Assembly: GCF_002197685.1 (NCBI RefSeq)
Contig: NZ_NBBI01000002.1
Span: 675,541 to 739,540 of the forward strand
Origin: Sphingomonas dokdonensis
Lineage (GTDB): Bacteria > Pseudomonadota > Alphaproteobacteria > Sphingomonadales > Sphingomonadaceae
Direction of reading: 5' to 3'
Length of the DNA: 64,000 nt
In this document: one piece after another, positions 28,617 through 37,804 of the stretch
Numbering within the stretch: position 1 is the stretch's first letter
Layout: every line of letters begins with the position of its first letter
Notes under the pieces: generated by a model
Seen by the model: only the letters and a program-made list of their open reading frames with translations
Databases searched by the model: none
Told to the model about the DNA's origin: nothing
Position numbers and translations under genes: made by a program

Positions 28617-30125
28617 CTATTGCCCGAAGCCGCTGCCGCTCGCCTGCGCGATCGCCTCGCGCGCGGCGGCGAGGAGCGCGCCCGATTTGGCCTCGCACTC
28701 GCGTTGCTCATAGGCGGGATCGCTGTCGGCGACGATGCCGGCGCCGGCCTGGACGTGCATGGTGCCGTCCTTCACCACCGCGGTGCGCAGGACAATGCAC
28801 GAGTCCATCGAGCCGTCAGGGGAGAAATAGCCAACGCCACCGGCATAGGCGCCGCGCTTCTCGCCCTCGAGCTCCGCGATGATCTGGCACGCGCGGACCT
28901 TGGGCGCGCCGCTGACCGTGCCGGCGGGGAAGCCCGCGAAGAGCGCGTCGATCGCGTCATGCTTCGGATCGAGCGTGCCGACCACGTTCGAGACGATGTG
29001 CATGACGTGGCTGTAGAATTCGACGGTATAGCTGTCGGTGACGCTGACCGAGCCGGCGGCAGCGACGCGGCCCACGTCGTTGCGGCCGAGATCGAGCAGC
29101 ATCAGATGCTCGGCGCGCTCCTTGGGGTCGGCGAGCAGGGCGGCGCGGTTCGCCTCGTCCTCGCTGGCCGTCTTGCCACGCGGGCGGGTGCCGGCGATTG
29201 GGCGGATCGTCACCTCGCCGTCGCGCACGCGCACCAGGATCTCCGGGCTGGAGCCGGTGAGCGCGAAGCCGGGCAGGTCGAGATGGTAGAGGAAGGGGGA
29301 GGGGTTGATGCGGCGCAGCGCGCGGTAGAGCTCGAACGGCGGCAGCGTGAAGGGCGCGGTGAAGCGCTGCGCTAGCACGACCTGAAAGATGTCGCCGGCG
29401 ACAATATAGTCCTTCGCCGCGCGCACCATCTCGCCATAGCGGCCCTCGGGCAGCACGGGGGTGAGCGCGATATCGGCCGCGTCGCCGCGCACGCGCGGGG
29501 GCAGGGTGGTCGCCTCGAGCCGCGCCTCGATGGCGTCGAGCCGCTCCTCGGCCGCCTGCACGGTCGCCGCGGCATCGCCGCCAGCCTGAGGCCAGACGGG
29601 GGCGACGAGGAACAAGGTGTCGGCCAGGCGATCGAAGACGAGGATCACCGTCGGGCGGACGAACATCATGTCGGGCAGACCGAGCGCGTCCGTCTTGGGC
29701 GCGGGCAGATCCTCGACCAGCCCGATCGTCTCATAGCCGAAATAGCCCACGAGGCAGGCGAGCGCGCGCGGCAGCTCGACGGGCACGTCCATCCGGCACG
29801 AGGCGACCAGATCGCGCAAAGCTGCAAGCGTCGGCGCTTCGCAGGGGGCGAAGGCGTTGCGATCGGTGAGCCAGTCGCGGTTGATCGCGGCGCTGTTGCC
29901 CTCTGCGCGGAAGACGAGATCGGGGGCGAGGCCGATCAGGCTGTGCCGCCCGCGCACGGCGCCGCCCTCGACCGATTCGAGCAGGAAATCGCCACGGCCG
30001 GGCTCGATAAGCTTCAGCGCGGCGGCGACCGGCGTTTCGGTGTCGGCGATGCGGCGGCGCCAGACGAGCGCCGGCCGCCCCTGTGCCAGCGCCTCGAGAG
30101 CCGCCGCGTTACGGATTGGAGCCAC
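28617..30125 (-). CDS. trpE: Anthranilate synthase component I
   Basis: Converts chorismate to anthranilate using ammonia from TrpG. The 502-residue protein has an N-terminal domain containing the tryptophan feedback-site motif LLES (residues 48-51) and a catalytic domain with AKDYIVAGDIFQVVLAQRF, PSPFLYHLDLPGFALTGSSP, PIAGTRPRGKTASEDE and the C-terminal QAGAGIVADSDPAYE. GTG start at 30125. It overlaps the ppiD end by 17 bases, so it depends on the ppiD transcript rather than on a trp leader. Confidence 0.96.
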   Translation of the reverse strand: MAPIRNAAALEALAQGRPALVWRRRIADTETPVAAALKLIEPGRGDFLLESVEGGAVRGRHSLIGLAPDLVFRAEGNSAAINRDWLTDRNAFAPCEAPTLAALRDLVASCRMDVPVELPRALACLVGYFGYETIGLVEDLPAPKTDALGLPDMMFVRPTVILVFDRLADTLFLVAPVWPQAGGDAAATVQAAEERLDAIEARLEATTLPPRVRGDAADIALTPVLPEGRYGEMVRAAKDYIVAGDIFQVVLAQRFTAPFTLPPFELYRALRRINPSPFLYHLDLPGFALTGSSPEILVRVRDGEVTIRPIAGTRPRGKTASEDEANRAALLADPKERAEHLMLLDLGRNDVGRVAAAGSVSVTDSYTVEFYSHVMHIVSNVVGTLDPKHDAIDALFAGFPAGTVSGAPKVRACQIIAELEGEKRGAYAGGVGYFSPDGSMDSCIVLRTAVVKDGTMHVQAGAGIVADSDPAYEQRECEAKSGALLAAAREAIAQASGSGFGQ

Positions 30126-32052
30126 CCTGGCCGGACAGCGACGCCTTTACCTGGGCGATCGCATCGGGGTTGCGGCTTGCGCCCAGCGCCTTCTTCACCG
30201 CTTCGGTGAACTGCTGCGCATATTCGCCGCCGACCACGCGGCCGAGATCCTGGCGGGTCGCCTTGAGCACCTCGGGCATCTTGGCGGCGTCACCGGGCGT
30301 GATCTGCTCCAGCTTCACGATCAGCCAGCCGTTGCCGGCGGGCGATTCGAGCATCTTGGCGGTGCCGCCCTTCATGCTGAACATGAGCGCCAGCACCGGA
30401 TTGGGACCGCGCGGATCGGCGTTGATCTGCGAGCGGGCGGCGACCAGCCGCTCGACCTTGCCGCCACGCACGCCGGCGTCGGACAGTGCCTTGTCGAGCG
30501 AGGCGCCCTTGTTGATCGCGGCCAGCGCCTTGGTGGCGGCGGTGCGCGCCGCGCGGCGGGCGCGATCGGCGGTGAAATCCTCGACCACCTGAGCGCGGAC
30601 CGATGCGAGCGGGCGCGGCGCGGCGCGCACGATGCGATCAAGCGCGACCAGCGCGAAGCTGCCGTCCGCTGCGGTCTGCACGACCTGCGGATCGTCGCCC
30701 TCTTCCGACTGGAAGGCCGCGGCGAGGATCGGGATCAGCGAAGCGTCAGGCTGCGCATCGGGCTTCTCCGGGTTGCCACCGGTGGCGGTGAGCGGCGGCG
30801 TGGTGGCGGCGGTGAGCTTCTGATCGGCGACCAGCTCGGAGAAGTTCGCATTGTCGGCGATCGAATCTTCCAGCGCGTCGCGGATGGACGCCATCGCGTC
30901 TGCCGTCTTCTTCTGCGTCAATTCCTCCACGATGGTCGGGCGAGCCTGTGCCAGCGCGGTGCCGGCGACCTGCGCGACATTCTCCACCTTGCCGACGACA
31001 AAGCCGATCGAGCCGCGCACGGGGCCGACGACCGCATTGTTCTGTGCGCCGAACAGCGCGTCGGCGACGGCGGCGGAGGTGGCCTGCGTCAGCGCGGCCT
31101 TGTCCTGCTTTTCGAGACGGCGCGCCTCCAAACCGGCAGCACGCGCGGCATCGGCGATCGAGGTGCCGGCCCGGACCTTGGCGGCGAGCGCGTCGGCGGC
31201 CTTCTGGTCGAGCACGGTGACGAGCGACACGGTGCGCGTCTCGCGCGCTGCCCAGCGTGACTTGTCTGCGTTATAGGCGGCGGCGATCTCCGCATCGGTC
31301 GGCGTGGCGCGCGCCTTTACCATCTCTGGCGTGACGACCGCGTAGCGCGCGACGCGGCGCTCGGGCAGCGAGTAGCGCGAGACGTTGCGCTTGTACCAAT
31401 CCTGGATCTCGGCATCGGTCGGCGCGGCGCCGGTCGGCATGGCGGCGGCGGGGATCATCGCGACCTGGCCGGCACGACGCTCCAGCAGCAGCGAGGCGTA
31501 GGGGAGCGACAGCGATTGCGGCACCTGGCTGGCGCCCAGCTGCGGGCGCAGCAGGAACTGCACCATGGTTTCGCGGGCGATATCCGATTGGACCTGCGCA
31601 TCGGTAAGCCGGTTGCGCGCCAGCACCTGCTCATAGATCGCTTGGTCGAACTTGCCGGTCGGGCCCTGCAGCGCGGAAATGTTGCGCAGCTCGCTGCCGA
31701 TCAGCGCGCGGCTGACCGCCATGCCCTGATCCTTGCCGAATTCCTGGAGTGCGATGCCGTTCAGCATGCGATCGAGCACGCCCTCGACGCCGCCGGCGGC
31801 GATCAGCTGGCTCATGTCGATCGCGGGGTTGCGCTGCTGCGCGCCGCGCAGCTCATCCTGCACGCGGCGGGTGAGATCGCTTTCCGAGATGCTTTCGCCG
31901 CCGACCTTTGCGACGGTCTTGCCGCTGGCGGCACCGGCGCTGATTCCGGTGATGTCGCCCAGCGCAAAGGCGAGCGCGATGACGCCGAGCACCACCATGG
32001 TGACGACCACGCCGAGGCGCGAATGAATGATACGACGAAAGAACCCGAGCAT
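30109..32052 (-). CDS. ppiD: Periplasmic folding chaperone/peptidyl-prolyl isomerase, PpiD-like
   Basis: A 647-residue membrane-anchored chaperone of the SurA/PpiD group. It has a short cytoplasmic start (MLGFFRRIIHSRLG), one transmembrane helix (residues about 14-34), and a SurA N-type domain beginning GKTVAKVGGESISESDLTRR. A central parvulin-like region lacks strong catalytic motifs and is followed by a second chaperone domain. It assists outer-membrane and secreted protein folding. Upstream partner of trpE, divergent from tpiA. Confidence 0.85.
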   Translation of the reverse strand: MLGFFRRIIHSRLGVVVTMVVLGVIALAFALGDITGISAGAASGKTVAKVGGESISESDLTRRVQDELRGAQQRNPAIDMSQLIAAGGVEGVLDRMLNGIALQEFGKDQGMAVSRALIGSELRNISALQGPTGKFDQAIYEQVLARNRLTDAQVQSDIARETMVQFLLRPQLGASQVPQSLSLPYASLLLERRAGQVAMIPAAAMPTGAAPTDAEIQDWYKRNVSRYSLPERRVARYAVVTPEMVKARATPTDAEIAAAYNADKSRWAARETRTVSLVTVLDQKAADALAAKVRAGTSIADAARAAGLEARRLEKQDKAALTQATSAAVADALFGAQNNAVVGPVRGSIGFVVGKVENVAQVAGTALAQARPTIVEELTQKKTADAMASIRDALEDSIADNANFSELVADQKLTAATTPPLTATGGNPEKPDAQPDASLIPILAAAFQSEEGDDPQVVQTAADGSFALVALDRIVRAAPRPLASVRAQVVEDFTADRARRAARTAATKALAAINKGASLDKALSDAGVRGGKVERLVAARSQINADPRGPNPVLALMFSMKGGTAKMLESPAGNGWLIVKLEQITPGDAAKMPEVLKATRQDLGRVVGGEYAQQFTEAVKKALGASRNPDAIAQVKASLSGQGGSNP

Positions 32053-32134
32053 GCAGCGCCAATCCGTTGAACGGCGCTCGCTTTAAGGGCGGCGCTTCGT
32101 TACCGCAACGGCGCAACCAACAAGGGGAGAGCGC

Positions 32135-32869
32135 ATGCGGCGCAAGTTCGTGGCGGGTAACTGGAAGATGAACGGCAATCTGGCGGCGCTTGCCGAGCTG
32201 GATGCCATCGCCAAGGCGATCGATGCGCGCGTCGACGTGGCGGTGGCGGTGCCCGCGACGTTGATCCATCCCGCTGCTGAGCGCGCCGGCTTTCCGATCG
32301 GCGCCGAGGATGTGCATGCCGCCGATAGCGGTGCGCATACCGGCTGCGTTTCTGCGCCCATGATCAAGGAAGCGGGCGCTGCCTTTTCGATCGTCGGGCA
32401 TTCGGAGCGGCGGCAGGGGCAGGGCGAAAGCGATGCCGATGTGAAGGCGAAGGCCGAGGCGTGCCGCCGCCATGGCCTCGACGCGATCCTGTGCGTTGGC
32501 GAGACGCTGGAACAGCGCGAGGCGGGCGAGGCGGAGCAGGTGGTGACGGCGCAGGTGCGCGCGTCCTTGCCCGATGGCGCCGACGGCGGCTGGCTGGCGA
32601 TCGCCTATGAGCCGATCTGGGCGATCGGCACCGGCAAGGTGGCGACGGTAGCCGATGTGGAGGCGATGCATGCCGCCATTCGCAGTGCGCTGGTCGCGGC
32701 GCTGGGCACGGAGCAGGGCGGTGCGATCCGGCTGCTGTACGGCGGGTCGGTGACGGCGGACAATGCGGCGGGTCTGCTGCATGCCGCCGAAGTGGACGGC
32801 GCGCTGGTGGGCGGCGCGAGCCTCACCGCGGCGAAGTTCGCGCCCATCATCGCGGCCGCGGTCGGCTGA
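32135..32869 (+). CDS. tpiA: Triosephosphate isomerase
   Basis: Interconverts DHAP and glyceraldehyde-3-phosphate. The 244-residue TIM barrel starts MRRKFVAGNWKMNGN (catalytic Asn and Lys), has the electrophilic His in IVGHSERRQGQGESDADV, the catalytic Glu in AYEPIWAIGTGKVA (flexible loop), and the phosphate-binding LLYGGSVTADNA. A GGGGAGAGC binding site precedes ATG 32135. The secG-pyrG pair that often follows tpiA in related genomes is not present; a convergent peptidase follows after 14 bases. Confidence 0.97.
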   Translation: MRRKFVAGNWKMNGNLAALAELDAIAKAIDARVDVAVAVPATLIHPAAERAGFPIGAEDVHAADSGAHTGCVSAPMIKEAGAAFSIVGHSERRQGQGESDADVKAKAEACRRHGLDAILCVGETLEQREAGEAEQVVTAQVRASLPDGADGGWLAIAYEPIWAIGTGKVATVADVEAMHAAIRSALVAALGTEQGGAIRLLYGGSVTADNAAGLLHAAEVDGALVGGASLTAAKFAPIIAAAVG

Positions 32870-32883
32870 CCTGCAATCAGCGC

Positions 32884-34266
32884 TTAGCCGTAGCGTTTCT
32901 TCAGCACGCCCCAGGCGGCGCGCAGGCCCAGGGCCTCGCCGCCCTTGGGGCGCGCCGGCTTGGCTGCCGGGCGCCAGGCGAAGGTGTCGACATGCGCCCA
33001 GGCGACGGTTTTGGGTACGAAGCGGCGCAGGAACAGTGCGGCGGTGACCGCGCCGGCGAAGCCGCCATCGGGCGCGTTCACCATGTCGGCGACGTCCGAG
33101 CGCAGCATGTCGTCATAGCCGTCCCATAAAGGCAGGCGCCACAAGGGGTCGTGCGCTGCCGTGCCGGCCTCCAGGAAGTCGGCGGCGAGCGTTTCGTCAT
33201 TGGCGAAGACGGGGGGCAGATCGGGGCCGAGCGCGACGCGCGCCGCGCCGGTGAGCGTGGCAAAATCGAGGATCAGTTCCGGCGCGCCTTCGGCCGCTTT
33301 GGTGAGCGCATCGGCGAGGATCAGCCGTCCCTCGGCATCGGTATTGGTGTTTTCGACCGTCAGGCCGTGGCGCGTGCGCAGTACGTCGCCGGGGCGGAAG
33401 GCGTCGGCCGAGATAGCATTCTCTACCGCCGGGATCAGGAGGTGCAGCCGGACCTTCAGCTTGGCCGTCATGACGAGGCCGGCGAGCGCGATCATGTGCG
33501 CGGCGCCGCCCATGTCCTTTTTCATCAGCCGCATGCCGGCGGACGGCTTGATGTCGAGCCCACCCGAATCGAAGCATACGCCCTTCCCGACGAGCGCGAT
33601 GCGCGGGTGGGCGGGATCGCCCCATTCCAGCTCGATGAGCCGCGGGGCGCGGTGCTTGGCGGCGGCGCGGCCGACGGCGTGGATCATGGGATAGCCGTCG
33701 GCGAGCGCGTCACCGCGCACGCAGGTGACGCTGGCGCCATGCTTCTTGCCCAGCGCCGTGACGGTCTCCTCCAGCTCGCCCGGCCCCATGTCCGAGGCGC
33801 CGGTGTCGACCAGATCGCGGACCAGCGCGGTCGCCTCGGCGAGGCGGACGGTTTCCTCGATCCGCGCGGGCTCGCCGGTGAGCAGCACGCGGGCGCCGTG
33901 CGGCTCGGCGGCGCGGTAGCGGGTGAACTTGTGCTGCGCGAGCGCCCAGCCGAGCATCGCAGCGCCCGGCTCGCCGTCCGCCAGCCGGTACGTCCCCTCG
34001 GGCAGGCCATCGCCGAGCGAGGCGATCCGCCAGGGCGAGCTTTCCGCCTCGTTGCAGACGAGCAGCATCGCCCAGTCCTCCGCGCCGTCGCCCGGCAGGA
34101 TCGCGCGGTTGCCGGGCTTGCCGACCACCTTGTTGGCGGCGACCGCGGTGCGGGTGCGGGCGGGTTGCTGCGCGAGCCAGTCGCTGAACCTGTCGGGGTG
34201 GACGCAGTGGATCAGGCGGGCGGGCTGGCCATGATCGGGGGCGAGGAACTGAGCGAAGTCGGTCAT
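32884..34266 (-). CDS. Leucyl aminopeptidase family protein (M17)
   Basis: Cytosolic di-metal aminopeptidase. The 460-residue protein has the M17 active-site blocks VGKGVCFDSGGLDIKPSAGM, MKKDMGGAAHMIALA and the signature ENTNTDAEGRLILADALTKA, containing the metal ligands and catalytic residues. The start at 34266 (MTDFAQFLAPDHG) gives a typical length; the frame to 34314 adds poorly conserved residues. Convergent with tpiA and divergent from trxB. Confidence 0.92.
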   Translation of the reverse strand: MTDFAQFLAPDHGQPARLIHCVHPDRFSDWLAQQPARTRTAVAANKVVGKPGNRAILPGDGAEDWAMLLVCNEAESSPWRIASLGDGLPEGTYRLADGEPGAAMLGWALAQHKFTRYRAAEPHGARVLLTGEPARIEETVRLAEATALVRDLVDTGASDMGPGELEETVTALGKKHGASVTCVRGDALADGYPMIHAVGRAAAKHRAPRLIELEWGDPAHPRIALVGKGVCFDSGGLDIKPSAGMRLMKKDMGGAAHMIALAGLVMTAKLKVRLHLLIPAVENAISADAFRPGDVLRTRHGLTVENTNTDAEGRLILADALTKAAEGAPELILDFATLTGAARVALGPDLPPVFANDETLAADFLEAGTAAHDPLWRLPLWDGYDDMLRSDVADMVNAPDGGFAGAVTAALFLRRFVPKTVAWAHVDTFAWRPAAKPARPKGGEALGLRAAWGVLKKRYG

Positions 34267-34392
34267 GGCTGGGGCAAACCTGCGATGTTTGGTGGAGGCG
34301 GTCGGCGCAGACATGCGCGCGCGGTCGCCCTGTCACAAGAGCGGCGTGGCAGGATGGTTCCCTTGGCCAGCGCGCCACCCTACATCGGGCGC

Positions 34393-35361
34393 ATGACGAC
34401 ACATTCGACTCGCATGCTCATCCTGGGCTCCGGCCCGGCCGGTCTTTCCGCGGCGATCTACGGCGCACGCGCCGGCATGAAGCCGATCCTGGTGCAGGGC
34501 ATTCAGCCCGGCGGCCAGCTGATGACGACCACCGATGTCGAGAACTACCCGGGCTTCGCCGACGTGATCCAGGGCCCTTGGCTGATGGAGCAGATGCAGA
34601 AGCAGGCCGAGCATGTCGGCACGCAGCTGATGTGGGACACGGTGGTCGAGGTCGACCTGACGCGCCGCCCGTTCCGCCTGATCGGCGATAGCGGCGACGT
34701 GTATGAGGGCGACGTGCTGGTGATCGCGACGGGCGCGCAGGCCAAGTGGCTGGGGCTGCCGAGCGAGGACGCGATGAAGGGCAAGGGCGTCAGCGCCTGC
34801 GCGACCTGCGACGGGTTCTTCTATCGCGGCAAGAAGGTGGCGGTGATCGGCGGCGGGAATACCGCAGTCGAGGAGGCGCTGTACCTCACCAACCATTCGG
34901 ACAATGTGACGCTGATCCACCGCCGCGATTCGTTGCGCGCCGAGCGGATCCTGCAGGAGCGGCTGTTCGCGCATCCCAACATCACCGTGCTGTGGAACAA
35001 GGAAGTGCGCGAATTCGTCGACGGCGGCGGCACTGCCGGGCTGGTCGCGCTCGACCTGGAGGATACGGTGACGGGCGAGCATTCGCGGCTTGAGGTCGAG
35101 GGCGGCTTCGTCGCGATCGGGCACCATCCGGCGACCGAGCTGTTCCGCGGGCATCTGGAGCTCGACGAGGATCATTATCTGAAGGTCGAGACCGGCTCGA
35201 CGCGCACCAGCGTGCCGGGCGTGTTCGCGTGCGGCGACGTGATGGACAAGACCTATCGCCAGGCGGTGACGGCGGCGGGCACGGGCTGCATGGCCGCGCT
35301 GGATGCGGAGCGCTTCCTTGCCGAGGCGGATTTCGAGAAAATGGCAGAAGCGGCAGAATAA
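34393..35361 (+). CDS. trxB: Thioredoxin reductase
   Basis: NADPH-dependent flavoprotein that reduces thioredoxin. The 322-residue protein has the FAD-binding ILGSGPAGLSAAIYGARAG (residues 10-28), PGGQLMTTTDVENYPGF, the redox CATC (C136, C139) in SACATCDGFFYRG, the NADPH-binding VAVIGGGNTAVEEALYLT and the FAD-binding GVFACGDVMDKTYRQAVTA. Start at ATG 34393; a second ATG seven codons later is possible. Confidence 0.97.
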   Translation: MTTHSTRMLILGSGPAGLSAAIYGARAGMKPILVQGIQPGGQLMTTTDVENYPGFADVIQGPWLMEQMQKQAEHVGTQLMWDTVVEVDLTRRPFRLIGDSGDVYEGDVLVIATGAQAKWLGLPSEDAMKGKGVSACATCDGFFYRGKKVAVIGGGNTAVEEALYLTNHSDNVTLIHRRDSLRAERILQERLFAHPNITVLWNKEVREFVDGGGTAGLVALDLEDTVTGEHSRLEVEGGFVAIGHHPATELFRGHLELDEDHYLKVETGSTRTSVPGVFACGDVMDKTYRQAVTAAGTGCMAALDAERFLAEADFEKMAEAAE

Positions 35362-35373
35362 CATCCCTAAAAT

Positions 35374-35472
35374 CGTCATGCCGGCCTTGTGCCGGCATCC
35401 AGGGTGCCGCACTCTGCGGCACGCGCGTCACGGACGCGGAACACTGGATGTCGGGAAAAGCCCGGCGTGACG
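35374..35472. repeat. 99-bp imperfect palindromic intergenic element
   Basis: The trxB-S10 peptidase gap is almost filled by an inverted repeat: the left arm 35374-35410 matches the reverse complement of the right arm 35436-35472 at 30 of 37 positions, with ends of the CGTCA(T/C)GCCGG type. A perfect inner hairpin (35404-35411 with 35415-35422, three-base loop) straddles the left arm's end. This resembles the small palindromic REP/RPE-like elements scattered in alphaproteobacterial intergenic regions. Only one full copy is in the window; weaker half-similar pieces occur at 6864-6890 and near 9219-9234. Confidence 0.7.
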
Positions 35473-35489
35473 AAGTTTTGGGGGATCGC

Positions 35490-37016
35490 TTGAAGTTCAG
35501 GATCGCATTGGCGCTGAGCGCCGCACTGGTTGCAGCACCGCTGGCCGCGCAAGACCGCGGCGGTGACAAGCCGGAGACGAAGCGCGAGGCGCGGACCGAT
35601 GATGTCGCCATCCCGCCACCCGTCGTTTCCGTCACCCGGCACAGCGGCACCTTTGGCGGTACGCGCATCAACTATCGCGCGATCGCCGGCGAAACGTATC
35701 TGAAGGACAAGGAGGGCAAGCCGCTCGCGGCGATCACCTCCTACAGCTACATCAAGGAAGGACCGACCGATCCCAAGCGGCCGGTGACGTTCCTGTGGAA
35801 CGGCGGGCCGGGATCAGGCTCGCTGTGGCTCCATATGGGCGCGTTCGGGCCAAAGCGCGTGGTGATCCCGTCGGATGCGCGCGACGATGGCGCACCGCCC
35901 TATCCGATCATCGACAATGTCGATTCGCTGCTGGACGTCACCGATATCGTCTTCATCGATCCGGTTGGCACCGGTTTCAGCCGGGCGCTCGGCAAGACCG
36001 ACCCCAAGGATTATTGGGGCGTGACTAAGGACGCCAAGTCCATGGCCGCCTTTATCCGCCTGTGGCTGAACGAGAACGGCCGCTGGAACGCGCCCAAATT
36101 CATCGGCGGCGAAAGCTACGGCACTACGCGCTCGGCGGCAGTGATCAACGAGCTGGAAGGAACCTACACCGACGTTGCGGTGAACGGCATTATCCTGATT
36201 TCCTCGATCCTGGATTTCAGCGCCGCGGCCGATTCGCCCGGCAACGAGCTTGGCTATGTCACCAACCTGCCGTCGATGGCGGCGACCGCCTGGTACCATA
36301 ACAAGGTCCCGAACCGCCCCGCGACGGTCGAGGAATTCGTCGCTGAGGCGAAGGCATTTGCGATCGGCCCTTATGCGTCCGCACTGCTGAAGGGCAATGC
36401 GCTGAGCGCCGCGGAGCGCCAGCAGATCCTGCCGCAGCTGTCGCGCTACACCGGCGTGTCGCAGGACTATCTGGCGCGCGCCGACCTGCGGCTATCGCCA
36501 GGGCGTTTCTACAAGGAACTGCTGCGCGACCGCGGACAGACGATCGGGCGGCTCGACACGCGCTATCTCGGCAAGGATTACGACGACGCCGGCGAGACGC
36601 CTGACAATGACCCCAGCTTCTATGCGATCGACGGCGCCTATACCGCAGCGATGAACGCCTACGCGCGCGAGACGCTGAAATACTCGCCCGACGTGACCTA
36701 TTCGTCGATCGGCGGCGTGGGCGACTGGGACTGGAAGATAGGCGGGCCGCGCGGTGGTGAAGGCTATCTGAACGTCGCGCCGTACATCGGCCGCGCGCTG
36801 CGTGAGAACAGTGGCCTGCGCGTGTTTGTCGGGCAGGGCTATTACGACTTTGCGACGCCGTTCTTCGGCGCAGAATATTCGCTCAATCGCACCGGTATTC
36901 CGAACGACGGGCGGATCACCTGGCATTGGTACCATGCCGGGCACATGATGTACGTGCGCGACGAGGATCTGCGGAAGCTGTCCAACGACATTCGCGCGTT
37001 CATCAAGGCGCGCTGA
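35490..37016 (+). CDS. Secreted S10 family serine carboxypeptidase
   Basis: A 508-residue exported peptidase of the S10 clan. The signal peptide is MKFRIALALSAALVAAPLAA. Catalytic elements are WNGGPGSGSLWLHMGAFGP (oxyanion region), the nucleophile S209 in GGESYGTTRSA, the Asp in VFVGQGYYDFATPFFG and the His in WYHAGHMMYVRDEDL. TTG 35490 is the start, because it begins a proper signal peptide, has GGGGGAT just upstream and lies after the palindromic element; longer frames run into trxB. It ends in a 14-base convergent overlap with the next gene. Confidence 0.88.
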   Translation: MKFRIALALSAALVAAPLAAQDRGGDKPETKREARTDDVAIPPPVVSVTRHSGTFGGTRINYRAIAGETYLKDKEGKPLAAITSYSYIKEGPTDPKRPVTFLWNGGPGSGSLWLHMGAFGPKRVVIPSDARDDGAPPYPIIDNVDSLLDVTDIVFIDPVGTGFSRALGKTDPKDYWGVTKDAKSMAAFIRLWLNENGRWNAPKFIGGESYGTTRSAAVINELEGTYTDVAVNGIILISSILDFSAAADSPGNELGYVTNLPSMAATAWYHNKVPNRPATVEEFVAEAKAFAIGPYASALLKGNALSAAERQQILPQLSRYTGVSQDYLARADLRLSPGRFYKELLRDRGQTIGRLDTRYLGKDYDDAGETPDNDPSFYAIDGAYTAAMNAYARETLKYSPDVTYSSIGGVGDWDWKIGGPRGGEGYLNVAPYIGRALRENSGLRVFVGQGYYDFATPFFGAEYSLNRTGIPNDGRITWHWYHAGHMMYVRDEDLRKLSNDIRAFIKAR

Positions 37017-37785
37017 GCGCCTGTCGGATCACGGCTTCGAGCGCGGCGGCATCGCCCGGGCGCGCGAAGCTGTGCGAGCCGGTGTCGATGGTGACGGTGT
37101 GCGGGGTCATGCCCGCATGCCGCGCCGCATCGGCATAAGCGATCGCCGTGCCGTCACCGCGGGCGAGCACCAAAGTGGCGTCGGTGCCCCAAGCGGCGAT
37201 GGCGGCGAGGGTGCGCTGCGCCAGGTCGCTTGGCTGTTCGCGCGTGGCGACGCGGCTTAGCCCGCGGATCAGCTTGCCGAGCGACAGGCCGCGGGTGGCG
37301 ATCCGCTTCCACGCGGCCGGATCGCGCAGCTGCGCCAGGTAATGCGCCTTGATCGCCGCGCGCGGTGGCAGCGCCTGTGCGGCTTCGACGGTCCAGGGAT
37401 TGGCGAGGACGAGCGCGTCGCAGCCCGCGTCGCGCCCCCACCAGGCGAGCGTGGTGGCGGCGTCGCAATTGCCGAACCCGACCACGCGAGTGACGTGCGG
37501 CGCGGCGGCGCGGAAGGCGGCGGCGGCGGCGAGCAGGTCGTCCTGCGCCGCGCGAAAGCCTCGGTTGTCGCCCGACGAATCGCCCACGCCGCGCCGGTCG
37601 TAGCGGAACACCGGGGTGCCGGCCTTCGCCAGCCGCGCGGCAAGCATCGCCATGCCGCGATGCGCGCCGGCACGGACTTCGTTGCCGCCCGAGACGATGA
37701 GGAGGCCGGTGGTGCCGAGCGCGTCGTCAAGCGTGCCGACCAGCGTTTCACCTGCCACGGGGAAGGTGAGAATGCAGCGGCTCAT
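37003..37785 (-). CDS. Exosortase A system-associated hydrolase 1
   Basis: A 260-residue alpha/beta-hydrolase-fold protein of the hydr1 family found only with XrtA clusters. It has FRYDRRGVGDSSGDNRGF, a nucleophile elbow GFGNCDAATT in which the usual Ser is Cys (C107), and candidate acid D211 (ARGDGTAIAY) and H238 (GSHSF). So the triad is probably Cys-Asp-His. Last gene of the ACP-hydr2-hydr1 arm, 19 bases after hydr2. Substrate unknown; possibly a thioester or ester made by the neighbouring ligase/ACP. Confidence 0.82.
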   Translation of the reverse strand: MSRCILTFPVAGETLVGTLDDALGTTGLLIVSGGNEVRAGAHRGMAMLAARLAKAGTPVFRYDRRGVGDSSGDNRGFRAAQDDLLAAAAAFRAAAPHVTRVVGFGNCDAATTLAWWGRDAGCDALVLANPWTVEAAQALPPRAAIKAHYLAQLRDPAAWKRIATRGLSLGKLIRGLSRVATREQPSDLAQRTLAAIAAWGTDATLVLARGDGTAIAYADAARHAGMTPHTVTIDTGSHSFARPGDAAALEAVIRQALSAP

Positions 37786-37804
37786 ATTGTTTGAGCGCCG
37801 CGCA

